Positions 39,455-50,107 of a stretch of DNA of 64,000 bases are shown here, in pieces. The notes below the pieces were generated by a model. It did no database searches. It saw only the letters and a program-made list of their open reading frames with translations, and had not been told where the DNA came from. Position numbers and translations under genes: made by a program. Position 1 is the stretch's first letter; the number at the start of each line of letters is the position of its first letter. The stretch is from Sphagnum magellanicum (Eukaryota; Streptophyta; Sphagnopsida; Sphagnales; Sphagnaceae): positions 8,370,001 to 8,434,000 of the forward strand of contig CM038919.1 of the NCBI GenBank assembly GCA_021904315.1. Reading direction: 5' to 3'.

Positions 39455-41645
39455 CTACAATTTATTATCTCCTTTACTACTACTTTCCCCAATATTAATA
39501 CAATGTTGTTTACTAGTATGATTTCTTAGCCCAATGGGTTCCCCATTCAAAATTGCATTTAATCCAAGAAGATTATTTATTTCACTAAGCATTGCGACCG
39601 TGTGAGGAAATATTGTAGTTAATAATGCAAAGGTAGCATCATCTTTCAAACACAACCCTTCACAAGTCTCTTCCAATGTCAATTTGGCTTGATCTTCAGC
39701 TTAAAAATCATTTATGGTGAACCCCTGCCCAATCTCCTCCCCCACCATGTTATACCAAACATGTTCTAAATTCAAACCGTATTCAAATTTGTTGGTTCTT
39801 GGGTTACACCACCCCCGAAACATTTGATAAAACTAACAACGATGTGTATCGGCTGTTGACAGGTACAACAATTCACATGCCTTCTGAATCATGGATTCAT
39901 CATATTGCCATTCGTCATATTGATTCCTCCATGTAATAATAGACATACCAACGTTCCAAATCCATTTCATGTTTGTGCCCCATGCTTGTGGCCTATTGGG
40001 TGTGTTGAACATATTGTACACCCAATGTTGTGGCATGGCCGTTCGAAGACCAAATTGTTCATATAGGTGTCAATGCAATGGAGCCCTACATTGTGGACAT
40101 CTCCTCCTTGCCACTATTAAAGTGATTAAACATTGTGGATGGTACATGTGTTGGCAAGTGCCCAAAATCCATGCTCCTTTTGGTCCAAATGGGGAGCAAC
40201 AAATAAGGCATAGTTCCCCATTTTGCATGAAGGGTTGAGGTGTGGGCCATAAGAATTCCCTTGTTTTTTTTGACATGGTGGTGAAATATTCCCAATTAAG
40301 CTTGGGATGCATTGCCCAATCAATATTTGCATTATTTGCCACCTTGGGTAAATTTTCAAGAAACATCTCAAATATCTTGGGCCAAATGTCAAACTGTGTG
40401 ATTGGAACCTCCCATCTTCATAGTATTCTACTTGCATTTTTACAAGTTTTGCTTCCATTTGCATAGCTCAAAATGTTGCCAAAATACATGCAAAATGCAT
40501 GTGGTTCAAATTTCGTTTGGTTGCCTTCACAAACATTTCAGCATCTTTTTGATACTATTCCTTCATATCAATCAATGTTTGATGGTAGCATTCAATGTCT
40601 TCCACGGAATTTAAGCCATTCATTTTCTGCTTCAATGGCCCTTATGAATGCTTCTTGTAACACCTATTGTTGAGTAGTAGCATCTTTTTCTAGCACATTT
40701 TGTTTGGCATGTAGACAATTCTTTACATAGTGCATTATGCTTCAATGTCACCTCCCAAAGTTGCGTTTGCATTACGCCCATTTCCCTTCACAACACCTCC
40801 AAAGCATGTGCCATGTTTTGTAATGTTGACCCACCTTGTGGAGGATAATATGTTAGCATCCTACGCCAATCTCCTTTGATTATCTATTATGTTAAATTGC
40901 AGGTAAAATGCCATTTGAACCACAACATCCAACTATGTTACATTTGTGGGGTTGTTTGTGTTCAATGGTGATTGAGGGGGACTTTGTTCCCAAGGGCATT
41001 GAACAATTCAGTTGCTCATCATAGGATCCAAATCTTGATGCTATTGTTTTGAGAACGATTGGTATTGGTGGTATTGGTTGAAAAGAAGAAGGGGGAGTGA
41101 CAAGGGTAGATTAGGGAGGAATCTGAGGTCTCCTTGTAAGAACTAAAGGAGCTATTGTAGGAGGTGAGTTTCTAGAATAGCTGATGGATTTGTCAACGCA
41201 GATGTATTCGGTCAGTACAAAGGCACATTGTCGACTTAGTTCCTTGGAATGGTCTTCCAATTGACTTGAACCCCAAGCACCACCTCCACATAAACCATCC
41301 ATGCCATAGTCAAAGGCACTTGGTTTTTGGGGAAAAAATGGTTCTTTGTCATGGCCATGTAGACCTTCAACATGCGTGCCTTAATGTATTTATCTAGGCA
41401 ACTTGTATATTAGGTGTAATTATTTTTTTGTGGGTCTCATGCCTAGAAAGTGGCCACTTTTTGTTAATATGGCACCATTGTACATACGAAGAACATCATG
41501 TGTACAACTAAGCTTGGGGAAGGTTTTGCCATCTAGCATCTGTTACAACGATTGGGTTTTCAAATGCTTCAAGCTTTGCCTTGTGTCATTTTCCTTTCAT
41601 GCCATGGCCCCTAACCACTCTCCTTCGATCTGCATCGTCCACCAT
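39455..41645 (-). pseudogene. RING-H2 zinc-finger pseudogene (cargo)
   Basis: One minus-strand frame can be followed from 41302 to 39455, broken mainly by stops. An upstream part beginning at ATG 41645 lies in another frame. Early text (VLRMYNGAI, GHFLGMRP) and a Pro/Ser-rich stretch precede the finger. The RING at 40210-40088 reads C-x2-C-x14-C-x-H-x2-H-x2-C-x10-C-x2-C, with all eight ligands intact. About 200 further codons follow, rich in Trp and Tyr. RING-H2 proteins commonly act as E3 ubiquitin ligases; that role is inferred from the finger only. The gene is dead: stops interrupt it right after the finger (about 40070) and again near 39833 and 39700. It lies between repeat blocks 2 and 3. 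Confidence 0.72.
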
Positions 41646-41989
41646 TGTATTCACCGTCCATTAATAAATAGGTAAATGTAAATTAGGGTTAAGGAAAAAT
41701 TAAGGTTAAAGGTGGGGTAAATTAAGGTTAAGTTCAAAAAATAATGTATAATAATCGATATGGGAGTCCTCCAAAAGGTTCAACATTCAAGTCTAACACA
41801 CAATTATTTTCACAATTAGTGTTGTGAACTTGAAAGCCCTTCGAAGGATTCCCATTTTTTTCCAAATGTATGGCATTGATTACTCATAGCAAACAGAGTC
41901 TTCACGCATAGGGAACAAAGTAAAAAATATGAGAAAAATGTGGGTTTTATAGTGGACCCACACATCCCAAAGCCTCAAGACCAAGCCCA
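41646..41989. other. Spacer upstream of RING relic
   Basis: Short GGGTTAAGG / AGGTTAAAGGTGGGG repeats at 41680-41730 lie just 5' of the RING relic, where its promoter would have been. Nothing else was recognised. Confidence 0.3.
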
Positions 41990-42465
41990 AGCTTGTTTTG
42001 GTCACCTTTGGTTACCATCGTATGCATGATATGGTGTTAGGCCTAGTCCAAGGGCCCATATTTGTTGGTGATTGGAAAAATTTGGTCACCATCCAACAAC
42101 CTATAGGCATCATAGACGTAGGGCCGTTGGATGGTGACTAAAAAGTGGTTCAATCACCACTGGACTAATGTACTATTGGCGACTGAAACAGGTTTGGTCG
42201 CCATCAATCGGCTAGTTTTGGTCACCTTTAGTTGCCAACTGGATAGTTGGCCAATTTGTAACCATAAATTTTCGATCACCTTCAAACTTGAAGAATGGCA
42301 ACCAAATTTTTTTGGTCGCCAACAATTATCCACGCATCTAATTAGCGACTAAAAAAAATTTGGTTGCCATTCGACAACCCTATGACATCCACGTGTGGCT
42401 AGTACATGGGAATGTTGTTGAATGGCAACGGGAATTTTTTCGATTGCCAAATTTTTTAGGTGTCC
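41990..42465. repeat. GGTGAC/GTCACC repeat block 3
   Basis: The densest block: motifs TTTGGTCACC, TGGTGACTAAAA, TTGGCGACTGAAAC, TTTGGTCGCCA and AATGGCAACCAAATTT occur ten or more times in both orientations. It separates the RING relic from the small plus-strand relic. Confidence 0.75.
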
Positions 42466-42661
42466 CTAGTTTTGGGGTACCCTTAATTTAACATGTATAA
42501 GGAGGTTTGGATTCTAATTTTTCCTCCCTTTCTTTTTGATGTGTATGGCTCCAATTGTTTTGGACAATTGGTGCACAACACTTTAAAGGATGGGGGGGAG
42601 GGGAGTCCATGGACTTTTTTTTGTTATTTTTGTGATTCCAACTTTTTTTGCAAAATGAAAT

Positions 42662-43009
42662 ATGTTAAGCAATCAAGTTGAAGAAGAGATAATCGAACAA
42701 GCTATTGATTAAGATGACCACACCATTGTGACTTGGGTCTATGAAGGGGCAGTTGTCATATATTTCCCAAGCCAAGAAGCCCAATATCATGTGGATATTT
42801 TTCGATTATAAGAAGACTTATTATACAAGGACATACCATTGACATTATATGTTATAAATGAAAATGTAATGGACAAGGAGAATGTGTTCAAAGCTTGGGA
42901 TCACAATGGCACCAATGTCAAATATCTTCCATGTGCATTCAAAGGAGTCTATGTCTTGGATGTCTCCAATTTGTTTGAGGGCTTGTTGTATGAAAACATC
43001 CCAACATAG
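42662..43009 (+). pseudogene. Small unrecognised gene relic, 115 codons, plus strand
   Basis: Starts at ATG 42662 and stops at TAG 43007-43009. Two internal TAA codons fall near codons 17 and 50, and the frame otherwise holds without shifts. The text looks like real protein: an acidic N-terminus (VEEEIIEQAID), then VTWVYEGAVVIYFPS, then LTLYVINENV and KGVYVLDVSNLFEGLLY. No family was recognised. It is the only cargo relic on the plus strand and sits back to back with the hAT transposase relic. It might be an accessory protein of the element, but that is inference from position alone. Confidence 0.45.
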
Positions 43010-43557
43010 TTTCATTTACAACACACATGACTATTTTGACAAATATAACATTTGTTAATTTTCAATTGAATTCATAAATAAAAATGGAACAAACATCTTT
43101 GCCATTTGAGGATTTGTTTAGAAACTCATGGCAATACCATTTTGATAATGTATTATCAAGGTTTCATCTTTTGATAAATATTGCAAGTGATTCAATTCAA
43201 ATAAATAAAATATTCTTTTTTTATTACAATAATTAAAGCTAACTGCTCCTTTCTTTTTTCCATACGGATCATTCCAAGTGTCCTTGGAGTTGAAAGTTTC
43301 TAAATTGAATTATGGATATGAAATTATCTTATATGAAATACACTAATTTCAAAAAAAGGTCCAAAACCAAATGGTTACAATTTTATTATTAAAGAAATAT
43401 ACAGTTGGAAAAAAATATGTTTATGTGACCATGTGGATTTGCATATAATGTTCAACCTATGTGTAGGAATTGCAAAATGCCAAACACCTATGATTATGAA
43501 ACCATTTATGATTCGTGACCCAAGAGGATGACTAATGGTAGAATTTGGATGTTGGGG
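43010..43557. other. AT-rich spacer between convergent relics
   Basis: The plus-strand relic and the minus-strand transposase both end here, so it is a convergent 3' region. No feature was recognised. Confidence 0.4.
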
Positions 43558-46168
43558 TCAAGGTTCATGGTAGTCACTATCTTTGGGGCCTACAATTGCT
43601 TCATCAAGAATGTCGGTGTCATTATCATCATCATCATTGTTGCACCCCTCTTCTACTTCTGAAGTGTTTGTCCCATGCAAGGTTGTGATGATATTTCAAC
43701 TTGAATGTTTTATCATAGTTTGTTTGGTGGGGCGTTGTCCCTCAACATCCAAAATTCCATCATATGTGTGTGGTCATTCATAATTACGTTCACCTACATA
43801 AGCAATTATTGTTTGAACAATAGACCTCTTCCCTCAAGTAACTTGACATGTGAATGAGTCTTCAATAGGTGGTAGAAGATGATTCATGGAAGCTGCCATA
43901 ATGACTAGTCTTGACCCCACTAGAACTTGGGGTATCGGGGGTCTTGGATGTTGTAAGTACTGGCTAATTGGTGCATGGTCAGAATTTGAATCACCTTCTA
44001 TTAACTTCTCCGATCTTGCAATTTTAAGATTTGAAGGATTTGGATCTGCAACTTGCAGTGCATTTGTGTTAATGATTGTATGCAGGCCCACACCTAGTTC
44101 TAATGTAATATCCCTAATGTCATGAATTGCAATATTGGGAGGATTGACAAGTGGGTCTATTTGTATGTCTGAAGTGTTATTTAATGTCTGTTGTGTGTCT
44201 GGCTTCGAAATGATGATCTGAACTAATGGTGTGTATGTGCTAATTGGGGGGTGCACTTTCATGGAACTCATTGATTGCATGGACATGTCTTGACTTGGGG
44301 TCATTGGAGCATGTATAGCCTAGGGGGGTGCATCAAACACTTGAACATCATTGTCTAATAATGGCATTGGGCGATGGGTACAACTGTGCGTCCACTAGCT
44401 TTAATAAAATCCCACCACTCATGTGGGAGCAAGTTTAGGTCTTTCACTGAGAAGGTGTCAAAAAATGGCCTTGACTTTCCACAAAATTTGCAAAATCTCT
44501 TAAGCTAAAGCATGGGTGGTTGGGGTACGAGCTATTTTTCACAAAATTTTGTTTAAAGCCTCCTTTTCATTTGCATCATCATGTAGGCAAACTTCACACA
44601 ACAAGTATGGATTGAGAAGGGACCCTGCATAATGTAGGTTGGTCATCAACATCTTCCACCTCTAATAAATTTGAACTTTAATCACATTTGCAAGGTTTGA
44701 TGGCAATTCAAACAGAGGATCTCATGAGGATAAAACATGTCGCTCTAATGTTTTCATGATAAACCACGTGTTCCCCATGCAAGGTTGTTTGCCATCAAAT
44801 GCCCTTAATGACATTAAAACCAGTTCCATTGTGTGTACAAAGTTAGCACAAGTATCCCAAAATTCGTCCCTTCTTATGTTGGCTCGAATAACTTTTGCTT
44901 TAGTGAGCAACTTCTAATGATGATTGCCATGCAATGAGTTGACAAAAGTTATCCAATTAGGATCAACAATAGTTTGCTCAATGGTAGGTCTAAGTTTGAA
45001 AGACTTTTCAACCATTAAAAAAATGGTTGCAAATTGTGTTTCAATGGGGTTTAGCAGCAATAAGTTGGTTTCATAACGGTGAAAGATTGTTAGTGGCACA
45101 TGGTGTTATCGTATGAAAGAAACAACAATTTCATTTTTTTCACAATTCATTTCACCCATGTTGCTTTTCCCGAATCTTCCAACAGCAAGTCTAGATAATG
45201 AATAACACAACCTTGAAAATAAAGACTCGGAAAATGACATATTAGAAGATTAGTTGCACTTTTCATGTTCAAAGCATTGTTTGTACAAATTTGTACAATG
45301 TTGTCGACTCCAATGGTTTTGATGTTCCACCCAATGCATTACATATGTAATAGGCATCCTTACGCTCCCCAATTGTGTCAATGGAACCTACAAATACATC
45401 ACCACTTGGACAAGCAAACATTACGTTCAACAATGGATGTTGTGCAACGTTGTCCCAACCATTAAATCAAATGGTTGCTCCATATTTGTGAATCACATTT
45501 TGTGTCCTCTCGGTTACTTGTTTGGACACATCCACCTTGGATTACTTTAACAAATCTATGCGCAATCCATGGTATGATGGGGTTTTGTAGTAGGTTTGAG
45601 ATTTAGAGGTTGCTTTCACAGCTTCTATGAATGCCGAGTGTCACACAACATTGAAGGGGATGTTCACTTGATAAAAGAAAGTTGTTCACTTCTTGTCTAA
45701 ATCCTGTTTTTCGGCCGAATTCAATCCTTAAAGCAATGAAACTTGTCAAAGGGTTTGAATGTTGTTATTTATGGATCTATTAGGACCCTTTATGTTGTTT
45801 GTAGGGGGGGTGAAAAGCCGAGCCCCTTCCACTTGAGACGTCGAAGCAAATTATTTCCATTGAAGGATTCAATGTTTCCATGGCCACATCCTCTGTTCAA
45901 CCATCTGAGATATGGGCTGGTACTTCCATGTTGTTTAGTGGTGGAGGGACAAGTCCACCACATTAGGCAAATAGTGCCTTCACCCTTGGATGTGCCCTTG
46001 AACACACTGCAACTTTAGCTCACCCATTGCCATCACATCGATAGCCCAAATGGAATAGCATTCTATTCTTGTGGCACGAAATAACATTGCCATAAAACTT
46101 GCATTCCACCTTGGCTCGTCTTTTAACATCAAATACCGTGGACTCCACACATTCCACCTTCTCTCCAT
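43558..46168 (-). pseudogene. hAT transposase pseudogene (BED finger, DUF659 type)
   Basis: Starts at ATG 46168. First comes a BED-like finger region (PRW-CKFYG, CH, HLGYRCDGNG, about 46120-46010). A DUF659-type core follows: GATI-FNGWDNVAQHP (about 45470), VDNIVQICTNNALNMKSA (about 45290) and FQGCVIHYLDLLLED (about 45210). Then come KAKVIRANIRRDEFWD (about 44890), LHYAGSLLNPYL (about 44620) and LLPHEWWDF (about 44420). It cut and pasted the element. Both catalytic-position Asp codons now read Asn (45463-45461 and 45281-45279). The usual hAT dimerisation segment is missing after VVPIA. Instead a Pro/Ser-rich tail (44304-43834, open for 156 codons) leads into an Asp-rich end stopping at 43558. 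Stops and frameshifts are numerous upstream. Confidence 0.8.
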
Positions 46169-46439
46169 TGATAAAACATTATACACAAGAACAATAGGCT
46201 TGATTAATATAATTAATGTATTCAACAATAAGATTGAACTCCACCTTTAGGGCTACAATTGAAATTTATGACCAATTACAAATGCAATATGACGATCTAA
46301 AATTCAAACACCCTTAAAGGTTTCACTCCCCCCCTCCCAAGGTATATGGCAATGGGTAGTGTTAAACAACACAAGGCCCACACACTTCAAAGGAAAAAGT
46401 GAGAATTGACATGTAAGGTTTACATTTAATTATTAGGTA

Positions 46440-46795
46440 GACCAAATTTTGTCGCTAAATCAATGGTGGGGATCAATCCACCGTTATTTAGATGACCCAA
46501 ATCCATAAATGTGCAACGACTAGAAAAAATTTAGTCACCACACGATTAACAACATAATACTTTTGGTCACCAAACTTGTGGCGATTGAAAGCATTCCATC
46601 GCCAATTGTGTGGCGATCAAAAAAATTAGTCACCACATGAGTAACAATGGAAACATTTTTTGCAACGACCAAAACATTTTTGTCATTGTAATATTTGGTA
46701 ATTGAAAATTTTTGGTTGTTGTAGGCTTGGTGACCAATTTTTTTTTATCACTGCAAGTTTTATGGTAACTGAAACGGGCCTAGTTTTGGTCATCT
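46440..46795. repeat. GGTGAC/GTCACC repeat block 4
   Basis: Motifs TTAGTCACCACA, TTTTGGTCACCAAAC, TGTGGCGATTGAAAG and GGTAACTGAAACGGGCC lie in both orientations just inside the right end of the large element. Subterminal repeats like these are typical transposase-binding regions; that function is inferred. Confidence 0.7.
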
Positions 46796-46928
46796 GTAAG
46801 CTTGACTTGGCCACCTCGAGAATCCCTTTGACCTAGGTTGACCTTAGGCTAAAGTGATGCAAGGGTGTGTTTGCATCTAGATGCATCCGTTGCGTTGTGA
46901 TGGATGCACGAACATCATGACAACCCTA

Positions 46929-46995
46929 CAGTTAATTACTAATTCACTCATAGTTAAATCCTAGTTAACTCATATAGTTTATTTGTAGTTAAAAA
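46929..46995 (+). repeat. 11-bp minisatellite, right of the hAT insertion
   Basis: AGTTAATTACT, AATTCACTCAT, AGTTAAATCCT and AGTTAACTCAT continue the array interrupted at 35460. Confidence 0.75.
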
Positions 46996-47439
46996 ATGTG
47001 AAAATGTGAATCTTAAGAAATTTTCCTAGTTAGTGGGCACATGAAACCTGCATGGAAGCTTCCTTGAGTTAGGTCCCCAAAAGGATCATACCCCATTACC
47101 TTTAATTTGTTCAACACTAATTTAAGGTATGATCTTGTTCCATAGCCTTGTTATGTTCCTTTTGTGTTTACATTTTTATATTTTATCACAATAAAAATTT
47201 ATTTGTACTTTGGTTTTACACGCTTCAAGTTCTTGACTTTAACCTTTGTGTTTTTGGATTTAGACTTAAACCTACCCTTTCATCATTTGTTTTTGGGTGT
47301 AATCATAATCAAACAAGCCAAAAAACTATCAATTTTGTCACACATGTTTATGTAATGCACGTTAATGTTATGTTAATCAAAAAAAATTGTGCTAAATGAT
47401 TTATATGAATGTTCAAGAATTCCAAAAAATATCATTTAA
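46996..47439. other. Unassigned AT-rich DNA
   Basis: Two overlapping plus-strand frames (47148-47399, 47164-47355) are hydrophobic low-complexity text. I see no gene. Confidence 0.4.
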
Positions 47440-48309
47440 TTTAATAAATTGAATTATGGTAAATTAGTAAAGGACTTTTGAATTTTAACACCAAAAAATC
47501 AATTTCATAAAGCACTAGGCTAAAGAGTTTTTTAATAAAAAAAATTTGATGGGAAAAATCTTGAAATGATGATAATGTACTATCCACATTCAAAAAACAT
47601 TCATAATTAAAAAAATTGTGGTATTTAAAATTTTGAAAAATTAAAAATATGACTTTAGAATGTTCAAATTTCAAAAGTCATTTGTGAGATGTAAATGGGT
47701 CATACTATGTATGACATATGAACAAAGTTGTGGCTTATGGTACAAAAATTTAAAGCTTAAAATAATTAGTATATTTTAACATGATTTGAAATTATGATCA
47801 TTTTTAAAGATGAAACATAGAATCTAGTATTTTTAAAGAATTCACATTTATTCAAAAAACTTTAACACAAATCATGTAATTTATTGGGGGAATTGCAAAT
47901 ATTTTTGAAAACATTTTGCAAAAAAAAACCCTTCAAAAAATTTGTTTGATGAAAAAATCAAAATGATCACAAAGGGGCCATTTGTGCTTGAAACTTTTGT
48001 CATTATTGGTTCATTTGATTGTGATTACAACCCTTTGTAGTTTTTGTGCCCATAATAACATCCACACATGTTTATAAAATAAGTAATGAATTTTGAAATT
48101 TTCATGTCAAGAATAAAATATTTTGAATATTCAAAAAGACTATGTGTTTTCCTTCACATAATTTTTTTTTGAAAATGAAGTTTTTTAATAAATAATATAA
48201 TTAATGTCAAAGATGCCAAGGAACTATGGTAATAAATAAAATGTAAATATAAATATGATATCCATGTATAGTAAGTTATGTAATAAATAAGATGGATTAT
48301 TTTAGCTTG
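47440..48309 (-). repeat. Dispersed repeat; host of the CACTA insertion
   Basis: 47440-48150 matches 14400-15110 directly. The part next to 48309, read on the minus strand (AATCCATCTTATTTATTACATAA), continues the family-R text of about 1790-1820. The other half of the interrupted R copy is at 51456-51660. Confidence 0.55.
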
Positions 48310-48737
48310 CATTAGAAGAAAAACATGTATTTTCAACCAGTCTTTGTGACTAAATTTTAGTCGCAAGAGACATTTTGCAACTAAAATCCTTTTAGTCGCC
48401 TAAGACAAATCGCATGTGATAAACTAGTTGCAAATCACAAAGGGTATTGTATGAAAGAAAAAATCAAAAAATACATTTCATCCTTTGACTCCATTGTATA
48501 CGTATTGTCACATGCGACTAAGATGCAACTATTTTGGTCAGAATTGAGGGCAAATCATGTGCTGCCGTGTGTCTTAATATTTGATTATTAAAAATATACA
48601 TTATAAAATAATTATTATTTTGAAATAATCTAGGACGTTCAATTCAAATATTTGGATGATCTTATATTATGACACGTGGCCCAATATAAATATGCCACGT
48701 GGCATTACAATTTTAATTTAATAAAAATATTAATATT

Positions 48738-48970
48738 AGGTTAGTAGGTACCTAGGTAGGTACATAAATAGGTGCCTACAATGTTAGGCTACCTACCTAC
48801 CTACCTACCTACCTATTTAGGTCAAAAAGTAAGTAAGTAGGTTCTACCTTCCTAGGTTAAATACCTACTCATATAGGTACATACTTAGGTAGGTAGGTAC
48901 ATAAGTCAACCTAGATGGGTAGGTCAAACTAAGTACCTACCTATCTAAATAAATAAGTAGGTTAAGCAGG
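48738..48970. repeat. GTAG/CTAC tetranucleotide cluster in CACTA element
   Basis: A run of CTACCTACCTACCTACCTAC-type text is followed by AAGTAAGTAGG and TAGGTAGGTAGG runs. It is the longest such cluster in the window. Confidence 0.88.
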
Positions 48971-50107
48971 TAAGTACTTTAGAATTGTGCATTATTTATT
49001 TTTTTGTTTTGGGTTGAGCCTTTTGATTAGCCCATCCCTTGTGCACTAATTTCATAATGTGAAATTGGATGGGCACGCCTTGTTTATATAATGTTCAAAG
49101 TAGGAATGAAGAACAAATAATATGGGATAAGTTTTGAAATTACAACTTCCTTACAAACTAAGTTATAATTCCAAGACTTTCTTCATGCCTTACTTTCTTA
49201 GTTTTCAGATTTTTAAACAATTCAAATATTAGATAATTATTTAATTAATAATGATTAAGTCTACGTATATTTAAATTATAAATTATACACTACAAATATT
49301 CAGTACTCATTATCAATTACTTAAATAAGCAATAACTTTTTAATATTTAACAAACTAGCTTTTTAGTTACTCACAAGTTATTAATACATACCCCATAAAT
49401 AATTAAATAAATAAAATATTTAAAAATATTTTATTACTTTTTAGAATCTGAAATTAATTTAATGACTATAATTTCAAAGTTAAAATTTTTAAATATTTAT
49501 TTCAAAATGATAAGTAATGAATTAAAAATTGTTATTAGAAAGTAAATTCTTACATGAATTGTTTAAAAATTATTATTCAACTAATTACATTACTTACTAT
49601 ATACTTACATTTATTGTTGTAAAAATTATTATAGGTCAAATAATTATTTTCTCTTGGTAATTATTAATTATAAATACAATAATTTGTCAAACATAACATT
49701 AATTTTCATAATTACTGTAAAATTACTATAAAATATTTATCATAGATGATTAATCACAGAATTGTTTAAGATAATATTATTATATAATGATTCGTGAAAT
49801 TACAATCAGTAAAATAATTATTTTAACTACATTGTAATTTTTCAAAATTTTTAATTCAGGTTTGAAGTTATAAATTAAAAAGTGCGAATAATTATGTTCG
49901 ATTAGAAAACAATTATGCACATACTAATTAATTTTTATATGAAATAATTACAATGGTTTGAAAGTAATTTCACATTATTTACATTAATTAATTTCTTCTA
50001 ATATAAGAATATAAATTATATAATATACAAATTTATGTTATAACAATAATTAGATTTAATAAACATAATCATTTATAATTATTTATAAAAGTGATTTATT
50101 ATGGATA

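Larger units (their letters stand above)
35461..46928 (-). mobile_element. 11.47-kb cargo-carrying hAT-type element (dead)
   Basis: The left terminus CAAGGTTGTCA (35461-35471) and the right terminus, read inward as TAGGGTTGTCA (46928-46918), match at 9 of 11 bases. Both mismatches are transitions. Flanking 8-mers TAATTAAC (35453-35460) and CAGTTAAT (46929-46936) match at 5 of 8, again differing only by transitions. Removing one 8-mer restores the 11-bp register of the host minisatellite. Inside lie a DUF659-type hAT transposase pseudogene near the right end, a RING-H2 pseudogene, a kinase-like pseudogene and a small opposite-strand gene relic. Four repeat blocks lie around or between them. 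hAT elements characteristically make 8-bp duplications. An alternative is several related hAT elements nested within one another. Confidence 0.72.

Noticed and set aside
43886..44125. Plus-strand open frame of 79 codons
   Set aside because: It is the antisense of the transposase tail, which is the credible frame. Likewise 45743-46018, 37350-37673, 37562-37822 and 40242-40466 (+) are shadows of the minus-strand relics.
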